A stretch of 64,000 nt of DNA from Chryseobacterium sp. Marseille-Q5410 (GTDB taxonomy: Bacteria > Bacteroidota > Bacteroidia > Flavobacteriales > Weeksellaceae). Positions 38,755-46,095 of the stretch are shown piece after piece. Numbering within the stretch: position 1 is the first letter of the stretch; each line of letters opens with the position of its first letter. The notes under the pieces are model-generated. The model did no database searches, was not told the origin of the DNA, and worked only from the letters and a program-made list of their open reading frames with translations. The stretch covers positions 1,550,001-1,614,000 of the forward strand of contig CAMPOT010000001.1 in NCBI GenBank assembly GCA_946892665.1. Direction: 5' to 3'. Position numbers and translations under genes: made by a program.

Positions 38755-39942
38755 TTATTTTCTCACAAAATTCGCTACATCTTCTGCAGACACGGGATTC
38801 GATCCTAATATAATCAACCGCTCTACGACGTTTCTCAATTCTCGAATATTTCCGGTCCAGCTGAAATCTTCGAGAGCCTTGATGGCATTTTCGTCGAATT
38901 CTTTCTTGACAGTTCCGTGTTCATCCGAAATTATTTTAGCGAAATGTTCCACCAAAAGTTTAATGTCTTCTTTTCTCTCGTCCAAAGGCGGAACATAAAT
39001 TTCAATGACAGAAAGACGGTGATAAAGGTCTTCACGGAATCTTCCTTCGGCAATTTCTTTCTGCATATTTTTGTTAGTAGCGGCTAGAACCCTTACATCT
39101 ACCTTGATTTCCTTGTCGCTTCCGACCGGAGAAACTTTGCTTTCCTGAAGTGCACGCAAGACTTTTGCTTGAGCAATCAGACTCATGTCACCAATTTCAT
39201 CCAGGAAAATGGTTCCGTTGTGTGCAAGTTCGAACTTCCCTTGTTTGTCTTTAATAGCTCCAGTAAAACTCCCTTTTACGTGACCAAAAAGTTCAGATTC
39301 AATCAATTCAGATGGAATCGCGGCGCAGTTCACTTCAATCATCGCTCCTTTGCTGCGGTCGCTTTGGGAGTGAATGGCATGAGCTACTAACTCCTTTCCA
39401 GCTCCATTTGGACCTGTAATGAGCACTCGCGCGTCAGATGTAGCTACTTTTTCGATCATCTCCTGTATTTTTTTCAAAGCAGGAGAGCTACCAATCATTT
39501 GGTATTTTTTGCTTACTTTCTTTTTTAATGTCGAATTTTCAACATTGAGAACCTGGTTTGTTTTTTGGAGATTTCTTTTATCTAAAGCATTTTTAACACT
39601 GATAATTAATCGGTTGATATCGATTGGCTTTGAAATAAAATCATAAGCACCTTCCCTCAGACAAGCTACGGCAGTATCGATATCTGCGTGGCCGGAAATC
39701 ATTACGAAAGTGGTGTCATGCTTAATTTGTAGCGCTTGTTTCAGCAATTCAGTACCGGAAAGTTTCGGCATTTTAATATCTGAAATAACCAGCGCGAAAT
39801 CTTCTTTTTCAATAAGTTTATAGCCCTCCAGTCCGTCCTCGGCAATAACAAATTCATATTCAGGCAGTTCATCGGATAATATACTTTGGAGTACGCCCGA
39901 AATTGCTTTTTCATCTTCTACAATTAGGATCTTTTGCATCAA
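38755..39942 (-). CDS. NtrC-like sigma-54-type response regulator lacking a DNA-binding domain
   Basis: The 395-residue protein has a receiver domain (residues 1-120, phospho-site in LVISDIKMPKLSG, acidic pair in VEDE) and a sigma-54 activator AAA+ domain (about 145-370). Walker A is GPNGAGKE, the sigma-54 contact loop is GSFTGA instead of GAFTGA, and FLDEIGDM is Walker B. The chain ends at ERLIILGSNPVSAEDVANFVRK, with no Fis-type helix-turn-helix. Similar shortened forms occur in other flavobacteria, so this is probably not a local truncation. It may act from solution or on another target. No kinase is adjacent. Confidence 0.88.
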   Translation of the reverse strand: MMQKILIVEDEKAISGVLQSILSDELPEYEFVIAEDGLEGYKLIEKEDFALVISDIKMPKLSGTELLKQALQIKHDTTFVMISGHADIDTAVACLREGAYDFISKPIDINRLIISVKNALDKRNLQKTNQVLNVENSTLKKKVSKKYQMIGSSPALKKIQEMIEKVATSDARVLITGPNGAGKELVAHAIHSQSDRSKGAMIEVNCAAIPSELIESELFGHVKGSFTGAIKDKQGKFELAHNGTIFLDEIGDMSLIAQAKVLRALQESKVSPVGSDKEIKVDVRVLAATNKNMQKEIAEGRFREDLYHRLSVIEIYVPPLDERKEDIKLLVEHFAKIISDEHGTVKKEFDENAIKALEDFSWTGNIRELRNVVERLIILGSNPVSAEDVANFVRK

Positions 39943-40018
39943 TTGGAAATTTATATATTTAATAAAAATTCAGTTTAAAATTTGCAGATTATTCAGCAAT
40001 AATCATACCTAAATAAGC

Positions 40019-40687
40019 TTATACGCCATATTGTCTGCTACCGAAAATGCCCGAACCAATCCTCACGGAATTGGCTCCACAAGTGATGGCTTCCTTGAAA
40101 TCTCCGCTCATTCCCATGGAAAGAATGTCGAGTTTTTTCAGCAGCGAAAGTTTATCGAAAAGCTGCTTGAGCAGGTTAAATTCTTTGGCAATTTGGTTTT
40201 TGTCTTCCGTGAAAGTTGCCATTCCCATCAAACCTTTAATTTCGATATTAGGATATTTTCCGTTGAGATAATCTTGGAAGATTTCTTTGGCTTCATGAAT
40301 TTCAAGCCCGAATTTGGTTTCTTCTTCAGCGATTTTTACCTGCAACAAAACTTTTATTTTTCTTTGAAATTTTTCGGCTTGCTTATTAATCTCTTCTAAA
40401 AGTTTTTCGGAATCTACACTCTGTATCGTGTCGATAAATTCAGCAATATATTTTACTTTATTGGTTTGGAGATGCCCTATAAGATGCCATTGAATATCCT
40501 TGGGTAGCTGTGGATATTTTTCCGCGAGTTCTTGTACTTTATTTTCACCAAAAATACGTTGTCCTAAATTGTATACATGTAATATTTCTTCTACAGTATG
40601 GGTTTTCGATACAGCCACGAGTTGCACATTTTGAGGCAATTCACTAATTGTTTTTTGGTAATTGCTGGAAATACGGTCTAAAGACAT
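40019..40687 (-). CDS. YggS/PROSC-family PLP-binding protein
   Basis: The 222-residue protein matches the YggS family, single-domain PLP carriers that keep vitamin B6 and some amino acid pools in balance. It shows LVAVSKTHTVEEI with the PLP lysine, GENKVQELAEKYP, WHLIGHLQTNKVKYI, GLMGMATF and the C-terminal SMGMSGDFKEAITCGANSVRIGSGIFG. It is divergent from the signalling operon; the 92-bp gap between them holds the GGGTG dyad and promoter of that operon. Confidence 0.94.
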   Translation of the reverse strand: MSLDRISSNYQKTISELPQNVQLVAVSKTHTVEEILHVYNLGQRIFGENKVQELAEKYPQLPKDIQWHLIGHLQTNKVKYIAEFIDTIQSVDSEKLLEEINKQAEKFQRKIKVLLQVKIAEEETKFGLEIHEAKEIFQDYLNGKYPNIEIKGLMGMATFTEDKNQIAKEFNLLKQLFDKLSLLKKLDILSMGMSGDFKEAITCGANSVRIGSGIFGSRQYGV

Positions 40688-40712
40688 TTGAAAAAAAAAT
40701 GAAAATTTGTAT

Positions 40713-40762
40713 AAAAAAGGGTGTTTTCACCTGAAATTGTTTCCAAATATAAAGTAATTTTG
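40713..40762 (+). promoter_or_regulatory. Operator and promoter of the lipoprotein/7TM/kinase/regulator operon
   Basis: An A6 tract precedes GGGTGTTTTCACCT (40719-40732). TAATTTTG (40755-40762) is a perfect TAnnTTTG -7 box with its first base 29.5 bp from the dyad centre. TTG at 40738-40740 is only 14 bp from the -7 box, too close for a standard -33 element. The arrangement suggests autoactivation by the LuxR regulator at the end of the operon. Confidence 0.68.
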
Positions 40763-40779
40763 ATTAAATATTGAAAACC

Positions 40780-41304
40780 ATGAAAATAAAATTACTCACC
40801 TTCGCGCCCGCAATGCTTTTTTTTGCATTTTTTTCGACAATTTCTTGTGGTGAAAAGCCCAACGTTATAAATGAAAATTTTAAAGAGAAATTGATTGATA
40901 AAAAATTAATGAACGAACTTGATAATACTTATGCTTCAAATAATTACTTGATTATCAATTCTGCTCGCGAAGACGGGAGCAAAGATTCCCGGGAATATTG
41001 GTATTCTATTGAGGATTTAGAAGGATACATTGCTTTCGTTAAAAAAGAAGCGGCGCAGCAAAATCATAATGTTTTAGGAATAAAAATAAAAATGGGACAA
41101 TACCCTTTAAATGGGAAATTTGATCCTAGATTAAATCCTAAATACGCCGGTTATCAAGCAGTTTATCTCGTTCCAACAGGCGTTCCGATTGATGGGGGTT
41201 TTCCGGGACAGACAGATAAAAAATCACCAGATTCGGTATCTAGAGGGCAGGAAATTAACGGGATTCCGGGGATGGATCTTTCCATGATACATCCACCTTA
41301 TTAA
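40780..41304 (+). CDS. Lipoprotein of unknown function, first gene of signalling operon
   Basis: From ATG 40780 the product has 174 residues (an in-frame TTG lies three codons upstream). The signal ends in FFSTISCGEKP, a likely lipobox with Cys at about residue 24. The mature part has a mixed alpha-beta region (NYLIINSAREDGSKDSREYWYSIEDLEGYIAFVKKEAAQQ) and a Gly/Pro-rich tail. I do not recognise the family. Placed before a seven-helix protein, kinase and response regulator, it may sense or report an envelope state to the kinase, but nothing in the sequence shows this directly. Confidence 0.75.
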   Translation: MKIKLLTFAPAMLFFAFFSTISCGEKPNVINENFKEKLIDKKLMNELDNTYASNNYLIINSAREDGSKDSREYWYSIEDLEGYIAFVKKEAAQQNHNVLGIKIKMGQYPLNGKFDPRLNPKYAGYQAVYLVPTGVPIDGGFPGQTDKKSPDSVSRGQEINGIPGMDLSMIHPPY

Positions 41305-41315
41305 TGATTTAAATT

Positions 41316-41984
41316 ATGGAAATTGATAGAATATTGCTTTCTAGTATTTTGAATGTAATTTATCTTTTAATCATTGTAATGATGGTGGTAAAAAGGAAAG
41401 AATTAGGAAGCCAAATTCACTATTTTATTATCGCGATGTTGTTCGTTTTTCTCTCCGAGTCCTTGTCTTTACTCGGAACTATTTTGTATGGTGACAGCTT
41501 CAAAGTAATTAGAATCAACGTTGTGGGGGTTATCATTTTATTTTTTCTTGCGGTTTTTGTTTATTTTTATAAAACTTTGGAAAACGAAAAGTTAAAAACA
41601 ATACAGTTTGGGATTGTTGTTTTACATATTTTAAATATTATAATTTCTATCATCTTTATCGACGATTTTTTCACTTATATGCCATATCCAACTTATTTTG
41701 CAACGATTGTATTGTTACTGGCGAGCGTTGCTTTGTTTTTCTTTGAGACCTTTAACTCCGAGAAAGTGCTTAATATCTTAGATTATTATCCATTTTGGAT
41801 CGCACTTAGCCTAATCATTTTGTATGTTGGTCTACTTCCGCTGATAATTATAAGCAAAAATGCCGTGCAATTATCAATTTCACGAAATATTTTCTTAATT
41901 TTACTTTATACTGTTAACTTTAGTGGTTATATGGTCATGCTCACCGGGATTTTTTTTAGTAAAAGAACAAACCTAAATGAATAA
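41316..41984 (+). CDS. Seven-helix membrane protein of unknown function
   Basis: The 222-residue protein has seven hydrophobic segments, approximately at residues 7-25, 35-55, 66-86, 94-116, 124-143, 157-180 and 188-212, with short charged loops. There is no soluble domain and no motif I recognise. The gene is 11 bp after the lipoprotein and 5 bp before the kinase, so the four genes are clearly one unit. A 7TM input module for the kinase, which has only one membrane helix of its own, is a reasonable reading. Confidence 0.75.
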   Translation: MEIDRILLSSILNVIYLLIIVMMVVKRKELGSQIHYFIIAMLFVFLSESLSLLGTILYGDSFKVIRINVVGVIILFFLAVFVYFYKTLENEKLKTIQFGIVVLHILNIIISIIFIDDFFTYMPYPTYFATIVLLLASVALFFFETFNSEKVLNILDYYPFWIALSLIILYVGLLPLIIISKNAVQLSISRNIFLILLYTVNFSGYMVMLTGIFFSKRTNLNE

Positions 41985-41989
41985 AATCT

Positions 41990-42760
41990 TTGAAAACAAA
42001 TGAAGTTGATATCTTAATTATTTTATCTACCATTATCATTTTATTCGTAATATTGATGATGGTGGCCATTTACGGCATTTTCGTGAAAAAAAAATCTCAA
42101 CTCTTGCTTAGTCAACAGCGCAAAGAAGCCGTTTTTGAGCATGAATTGGCCAAGTCTCAAGTTGAAATCCAGGAACAAACGCTAAATTATATTGGCCAAG
42201 AGTTGCATGATGATCTGGGGCAAAAACTGTCAGTCGCACGGTTGATGACCAATAAAATTTCATTTTCAGATGATCAAGTCCGAGTCGAAATCGCTGAAGA
42301 AATCAATCTGCTTTTGGGAGAATGCATTCAGGATATTAGAAATCTTTCGAAAGTTTTTATCACCAAACAGGTCAAACAATTCGGCTTTGTCGAGTCGCTC
42401 GAGCGGGAAATTTTTAGGATCAAAAGACTTGATTTGCTGAATGTTGATTATCAAAACAATAATCAGGAATTAAAAATAAACTCCAATCATGCACTCATTT
42501 TGTTTAGAATCGTTCAGGAATGTATCAATAACGTAATTAAGCACTCCCAATCAAAAGATTTGCAATTGTTGGTCATAGATTCTCCGGAAACTCTTAATAT
42601 TGAAATCAATGACAGTGGAATTGGATTTAATGCTGATTTAGAAAACCACGGAAGCGGCATTAAAAATATGGGAAGCCGTGCGGAACTTATCAATGCTGAA
42701 TTGACGATTAATTCCTTAGAAAATATAGGTACGAAGGTATGTGTTTCTTATAAAAAATAA
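41990..42760 (+). CDS. Membrane-anchored NarX-type sensor histidine kinase
   Basis: The 256-residue protein starts at TTG 41990, since the nearby ATG at 42000 is out of frame. One transmembrane helix (ILIILSTIIILFVILMMVAIYG) leads to a coiled-coil linker and a HisKA_3 dimerisation helix with the phospho-histidine in GQELHDDLGQKLS. A HATPase domain follows with the N-box VQECINNVIKHS and G-boxes INDSGIGFNAD and GSGIKNMGSRAELI. There is no extracytoplasmic sensor domain, so the signal probably comes from the two upstream products. The cognate regulator starts 5 bp downstream. Confidence 0.92.
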   Translation: MKTNEVDILIILSTIIILFVILMMVAIYGIFVKKKSQLLLSQQRKEAVFEHELAKSQVEIQEQTLNYIGQELHDDLGQKLSVARLMTNKISFSDDQVRVEIAEEINLLLGECIQDIRNLSKVFITKQVKQFGFVESLEREIFRIKRLDLLNVDYQNNNQELKINSNHALILFRIVQECINNVIKHSQSKDLQLLVIDSPETLNIEINDSGIGFNADLENHGSGIKNMGSRAELINAELTINSLENIGTKVCVSYKK

Positions 42761-42765
42761 TTCTT

Positions 42766-43410
42766 ATGGAAAAAATAAAAATTGCCATTGTTGATGATCA
42801 TAAGTTAGTTTCCAAAGCTTTAGAAAATATGATTTCCTTCAATCCAAATTTTCAGGTCATTATGAATTGTTTCAACGGGCAAGAGTTTTTGGAAGAATTG
42901 AGAAACCATAAAAGACATCCGGAAGTAGTGCTAATGGACATTAATATGCCCATAAAAAACGGAATTGAAACTACGATGCAGATTACCAAAGAATTCCCAA
43001 ATCTAAAAGTAATTGCCCTGACGATGGAGGACAATGAAACGACGATAATCAGAATGTTAAAAGCTGGAGCCAAAGGGTATCTGCTTAAAGATATGTCTCC
43101 GGAAATCCTATTTGATGCGATCAATATCGTACATGAAAAAGGGATTTTCTACACCGATTTGCTTACCCAAAGTCTATTAAAGATTAAAACTGAGGAAAAA
43201 TTCCTTGATAAAATGGATGAAAGATTAAAAGACAGGGAATTAGAATTTATTCGAATGGCTTGCTCCGAACTTACTTACAAAGAAATTAGTGAACAAATGT
43301 GTGTAAGTCACAGAACAGTAGATGGTTATAGGGATTCTGTTTTCCAAAAGTTAAATGTAAAAACCAGGGTAGGAATTGTATTATTTGCGATAAAACATAA
43401 CATAATGTAA
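42766..43410 (+). CDS. NarL/LuxR-family response regulator
   Basis: The 214-residue regulator has a complete receiver domain (IAIVDDHKLVSKAL acidic pair, VVLMDINMPIKNG phospho-site, GYLLKDM lysine). Its LuxR helix-turn-helix reads LKDRELEFIRMACSELTYKEISEQMCVSHRTVDGYRDSVFQKL. It is the natural partner of the kinase 5 bp upstream. Its likely target is the GGGTGTTTTCACCC dyad, which stands before its own operon and again 5 bp after its stop codon. LuxR-type regulators bind such dyads as dimers; direct binding is inference. Confidence 0.94.
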   Translation: MEKIKIAIVDDHKLVSKALENMISFNPNFQVIMNCFNGQEFLEELRNHKRHPEVVLMDINMPIKNGIETTMQITKEFPNLKVIALTMEDNETTIIRMLKAGAKGYLLKDMSPEILFDAINIVHEKGIFYTDLLTQSLLKIKTEEKFLDKMDERLKDRELEFIRMACSELTYKEISEQMCVSHRTVDGYRDSVFQKLNVKTRVGIVLFAIKHNIM

Positions 43411-43516
43411 AAAAGGGTGTTTTCACCCTTACCTCGTAAACTATGTTGTTGTAATTTTGTCTCATTGAATACACAAAGAATCAAACACAAATGTTAAAAA
43501 AGAAGACCGGTTTTTA
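43411..43516 (+). ncRNA. Putative small RNA unit under the GGGTG dyad, its terminator split by the IS
   Basis: Directly after the regulator stop, an A-tract and the perfect dyad GGGTGTTTTCACCC (43415-43428) stand 30.5 bp upstream of a perfect -7 box TAATTTTG (43452-43459). Transcription would begin near 43465. About 40 bp later is ACCGGTTTTTA (43506-43516), whose other half AACCGGTTTTTTT now lies at 45273-45285. Rejoined without the insertion, they form the terminator ACCGGTTTTTAAACCGGT plus T-run, giving a transcript of about 65 nt. It contains only an eight-codon frame (ATG 43490, MLKKKTGF). It could instead be a leader. In its present state the transcript would run into the IS. Confidence 0.5.
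43509..43516. repeat. Target site duplication, left copy (GGTTTTTA)
   Basis: GGTTTTTA at 43509-43516 is repeated exactly at 45265-45272, just outside the two inverted ends of the insertion element. Confidence 0.8.
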
Positions 43517-43548
43517 GAGGTCACTGAAAAAGTCTTCTGGGCAATCAG

Positions 43549-43588
43549 AAAAAAGGAGTTAAAACAGTAATGTTTTCGCTCCTTTTTT
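43549..43588 (+). terminator. Hairpin at the left end of the IS
   Basis: AAAAAAGGAG, TT, AAAAC pair with GTTTT, CG, CTCCTTTTTT, followed by a T-run. It would stop transcription entering from the host side before it reaches the transposase gene. Confidence 0.7.
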
Positions 43589-43621
43589 TGTATATTTAAT
43601 CTGTAAATTAATCATTTATAG

Positions 43622-45070
43622 ATGTTAGTACAGCAGCAAAGAGTTCAGTTTAGTGCCTATTCTGATTTATATAACCTGATCATTCCAAAGGAGAATATTC
43701 TTCGTAAAATTAACGAGCTGATTGACTTCTCCTTCATTTATGATGAACTTTTGAACAAATATTGTTTAAATAATGGTCGTAATGCCGAAAGTCCAATCCG
43801 CATGTTTAAATATCTTTTGCTTAAAAGTATTTATACCCTTTCTGATGTGGACGTTGTGGAGCGTTCGCGGTTCGATATGTCGTTCAAATATTTTTTGGAA
43901 ATGGCTCCGGAAGAGGACGTGATCAATCCCAGTTCCCTCACTAAATTTAGAAAACTGCGTTTGAAGGACACCGATTTATTGAATTTGCTGATAGGAAAAA
44001 CCGTCGCAATAGCTATTGACAAAGGCATCATAAAAAGCAAATCCATCATTGTGGATGCCACGCATACCTTGTCCCGATCAAACCCTTTTTCGGCGCTGGA
44101 AGTGCTTAGGGAACGTTCCAAGTTACTTCGCAAAACAGTTTATCAGTTTGACGAAGAGTTTAAGTCTAAAATGCCATCCAAGAATGTTGAAAATGATTTG
44201 AACAAAGAATTAGCCTACTGCAAAGAGCTTGAAAAATCTATTGAAAACGAGCCCTCCCTAAGTTCGATTCCGGCAGTAAAGGAGAAACTGAACCTGTTAA
44301 AGGAAACAGCCAATGACACTGGCGAACAGTTGGTTTTTTCAAAAGATACGGATGCCAAAACAGGACACAAGTCGGCTGACAGTCCATTTTTTGGTTACAA
44401 GACACACCTGGCAATGAGTGAGGAACGCATTATTACGGCGGCGGTGGTTACTTCGGGCGAAAAAGGAGACGGCCCAGAACTGCCCAAACTCTTAAAAATC
44501 AGCCAGGAAAACGGAATGGACGTGGAGGCGATCATTGGTGATGCCGCTTATTCCGGGAAAGAAAATCTGAAAATTGCCCGTGATCAGAGCATTAAAATCG
44601 TAGCAAAACTGAATCCTTCTATTACACAGGGATTTAGAAAAGATCAAGACCGGTTTGACTATAACAAAGATGCTGACAGATTTGTTTGTCCCGCAGGACA
44701 TCTGGCGACAAGAAAAGCCCGCCAAAACAAAAAGAATGTTGGCAAAAACCAAGTGGATGTATATTATTTTGATATAGAAAAATGCAGATTATGCCCCATG
44801 AGAGAAGGCTGTTACAAAGATGGAGCAAAATCTAAGACCTATTCTGTCTCCATAAAATCAGAAATGCATCAGGATCAAATGGATTTTCAGGAAAGCGATT
44901 ATTACAGGGAGAAATCGAAGCAACGGTATAAGATTGAGGCGAAAAACAGCGAACTTAAAAACGCCCACGGATACGGCAAAGCAACATCCTATGGCCTAGA
45001 AAATATGCAGATGCAGGGAGCGATGGCTATTTTCGCAGTCAATTTGAAGAGAATTCTGAAATTAATCTGA
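43622..45070 (+). CDS. IS1182-family transposase (DDE)
   Basis: The 482-residue protein begins with the IS1182-type N-domain (NIPKENILRKINELIDFSFIYDELLNKYC-like, with NGRNAESPIRMFKYLLLKSIYTLSDVDVVERSRFDMSFKYFL). The DDE catalytic residues are visible: Asp in SIIVDATHTLS, Asp in AIIGDAAYSGKENL, Glu in YKIEAKNSELKNAHG. A zinc-binding-like insert with ADRFVCPAGHLA and CRLCPMREGCYKDG precedes the last helix. No frameshift or stop interrupts it, so the element could be active. Confidence 0.93.
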   Translation: MLVQQQRVQFSAYSDLYNLIIPKENILRKINELIDFSFIYDELLNKYCLNNGRNAESPIRMFKYLLLKSIYTLSDVDVVERSRFDMSFKYFLEMAPEEDVINPSSLTKFRKLRLKDTDLLNLLIGKTVAIAIDKGIIKSKSIIVDATHTLSRSNPFSALEVLRERSKLLRKTVYQFDEEFKSKMPSKNVENDLNKELAYCKELEKSIENEPSLSSIPAVKEKLNLLKETANDTGEQLVFSKDTDAKTGHKSADSPFFGYKTHLAMSEERIITAAVVTSGEKGDGPELPKLLKISQENGMDVEAIIGDAAYSGKENLKIARDQSIKIVAKLNPSITQGFRKDQDRFDYNKDADRFVCPAGHLATRKARQNKKNVGKNQVDVYYFDIEKCRLCPMREGCYKDGAKSKTYSVSIKSEMHQDQMDFQESDYYREKSKQRYKIEAKNSELKNAHGYGKATSYGLENMQMQGAMAIFAVNLKRILKLI

Positions 45071-45168
45071 AAGGGAAGGGCAAAAAACCAATACATCTAA
45101 AAACGGGCAATGCTTAAGCCAAAAGCAGCCTCATACCCCCGATAAAATCAAAACTTCAAAAAAAGGAA

Positions 45169-45209
45169 AAGAGCTCATTACAGAATTTAAACTCCTGTAA
45201 TAAGCTCTT
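45169..45209. terminator. Hairpin at the right end of the IS
   Basis: AAGAGCTCATTACAG and CTGTAATAAGCTCTT are perfect 15-bp arms with an 11-base loop. It lacks a long T-run, so it may be a transcription block or a structural end feature. Confidence 0.6.
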
Positions 45210-45264
45210 AGTTAATGACCGAAAACCATAAATCCTAAAATTGATACGGTTTTTCAGTGGCCTC

Positions 45265-45272
45265 GGTTTTTA
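45265..45272. repeat. Target site duplication, right copy (GGTTTTTA)
   Basis: This copy continues into AACCGGTTTTTTT, the second half of the terminator that the element split. Confidence 0.8.
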
Positions 45273-45289
45273 AACCGGTTTTTTTAGGC

Positions 45290-45430
45290 AAAAAAAGGGT
45301 GTTTTCACGGATTTCAGATCGAAAATTTTATTTTAATTTTGATGCTAGAAAAGAAAAAATTTTTTCTTTATATTTATTTTTTTTATAGCGATTGAAGAGG
45401 CTGGTCTTTGGGCTAGTCTCTTTTTTTTAA
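45290..45430 (+). ncRNA. Second putative small RNA unit under the GGGTG dyad
   Basis: An A7 tract and GGGTGTTTTCACGG (45297-45310) stand 30.5 bp upstream of TAATTTTG (45334-45341), the same geometry as the two other strong sites. Transcription would start near 45347 and meet a palindrome AAAGAAAAAATTTTTTCTTT, then a terminator AGAGGCTGG, loop, GCTAGTCTCT with eight T residues ending at about 45430. That makes an RNA of about 80 nt with two hairpins and no convincing coding frame. The next gene has its own promoter further on. No known RNA family was recognised. Confidence 0.5.
45394..45430 (+). terminator. Intrinsic terminator of the second small unit
   Basis: A nine-pair stem with two G-T pairs (AGAGGCTGG with CTAGTCTCT) is followed by eight T residues. 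Confidence 0.75.
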
Positions 45431-45447
45431 TCATTAATGCTGTATTT

Positions 45448-45479
45448 TTGCGACTTCGAAATAAACATACTTACATTTG
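45448..45479 (+). promoter_or_regulatory. Promoter of the GNAT gene
   Basis: TTG (45448-45450), a 21-bp spacer and TACATTTG (45472-45479) match the Bacteroidota consensus; the start codon is 18 bp downstream. Confidence 0.65.
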
Positions 45480-45497
45480 CCTTATTAAAAATGGAAA

Positions 45498-46016
45498 ATG
45501 CAATCAAAAGAAAATTTTATTCTAAGAAAAGCAACCCCGGCTGATCAGGAAGTGATTTGGGAAATAATACAACAAGCTATTTTAAGAAGAAAAAGCGATC
45601 ACAGTTTGCAGTGGCAAGATGGATATCCCAATTACGATACGATTCGTGTAGATATAGAAAACGGTTTCGGTCATATTTATGAAATTGAAGGTGAAACTGC
45701 AGCATATTGCGCATTGATTTTTAATGATGAACCTGCTTATGAAAATATTGAAGGAAAATGGCTGAGTGATAACGATTTTTTGGTGGTACATCGAGTAGCG
45801 GTTTCAGATCGGTTTCTAGGAAAAGGAATTGCCTCCAAATTATTCCTTGAAATTGAAAATTTTGCGAAAAAGCAACAGGTTCACAGCATAAAAGTAGATA
45901 CCAATTACGATAATCTTGCTATGCTGAGAATTCTGGAGAAACTGAATTATACTTATTGCGGAGAAGTCTATTTTAGAGGTTCTGCTAGGAAAGCTTTTGA
46001 AAAATTATTACCCTGA
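45498..46016 (+). CDS. GNAT-family N-acetyltransferase
   Basis: The 172-residue protein shows the GNAT fold: FILRKATPADQEVIWEIIQQAI, then FLVVHRVAVSDRFLGKGIASKLFLEIENFAKKQ with the acetyl-CoA loop R-x-x-G-x-G/A (RFLGKGIA), and VDTNYDNLAMLRILEKLNYTYCGEVYFRGSARKAFEKL at the end. The substrate is unknown. An ATG seven bases upstream is out of frame. The gene stands alone between the second small unit and gpmI. Confidence 0.9.
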   Translation: MQSKENFILRKATPADQEVIWEIIQQAILRRKSDHSLQWQDGYPNYDTIRVDIENGFGHIYEIEGETAAYCALIFNDEPAYENIEGKWLSDNDFLVVHRVAVSDRFLGKGIASKLFLEIENFAKKQQVHSIKVDTNYDNLAMLRILEKLNYTYCGEVYFRGSARKAFEKLLP

Positions 46017-46095
46017 TTAAATCAAAAGAAAATGCCGATTAGCAGCATTATTGATCACAATTTACTAAATTTGTACTCATTAAAAATAAAAAGAA

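Larger units (their letters stand above)
43517..45264 (+). mobile_element. IS1182-family insertion sequence, apparently complete
   Basis: The element is 1748 bp with terminal inverted repeats GAGGTCACTGAAAAA (43517-43531) and, in reverse complement, GAGGCCACTGAAAAA (45264-45250), one mismatch in 15. Both ends abut the same 8-bp direct repeat. One intact transposase gene fills most of it. A hairpin stands near each end: AAAAAAGGAG/CTCCTTTTTT (43549-43588) and AAGAGCTCATTACAG/CTGTAATAAGCTCTT (45169-45209). Both may block outside transcription. The intact gene and clean duplication point to a recent insertion. Confidence 0.87.

Noticed and set aside
45334..45395. A 17-codon frame starting ATG 45342 in the second small unit
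   Set aside because: The ATG falls directly after the -7 box, before the expected transcript start, and the encoded residues are low-complexity.
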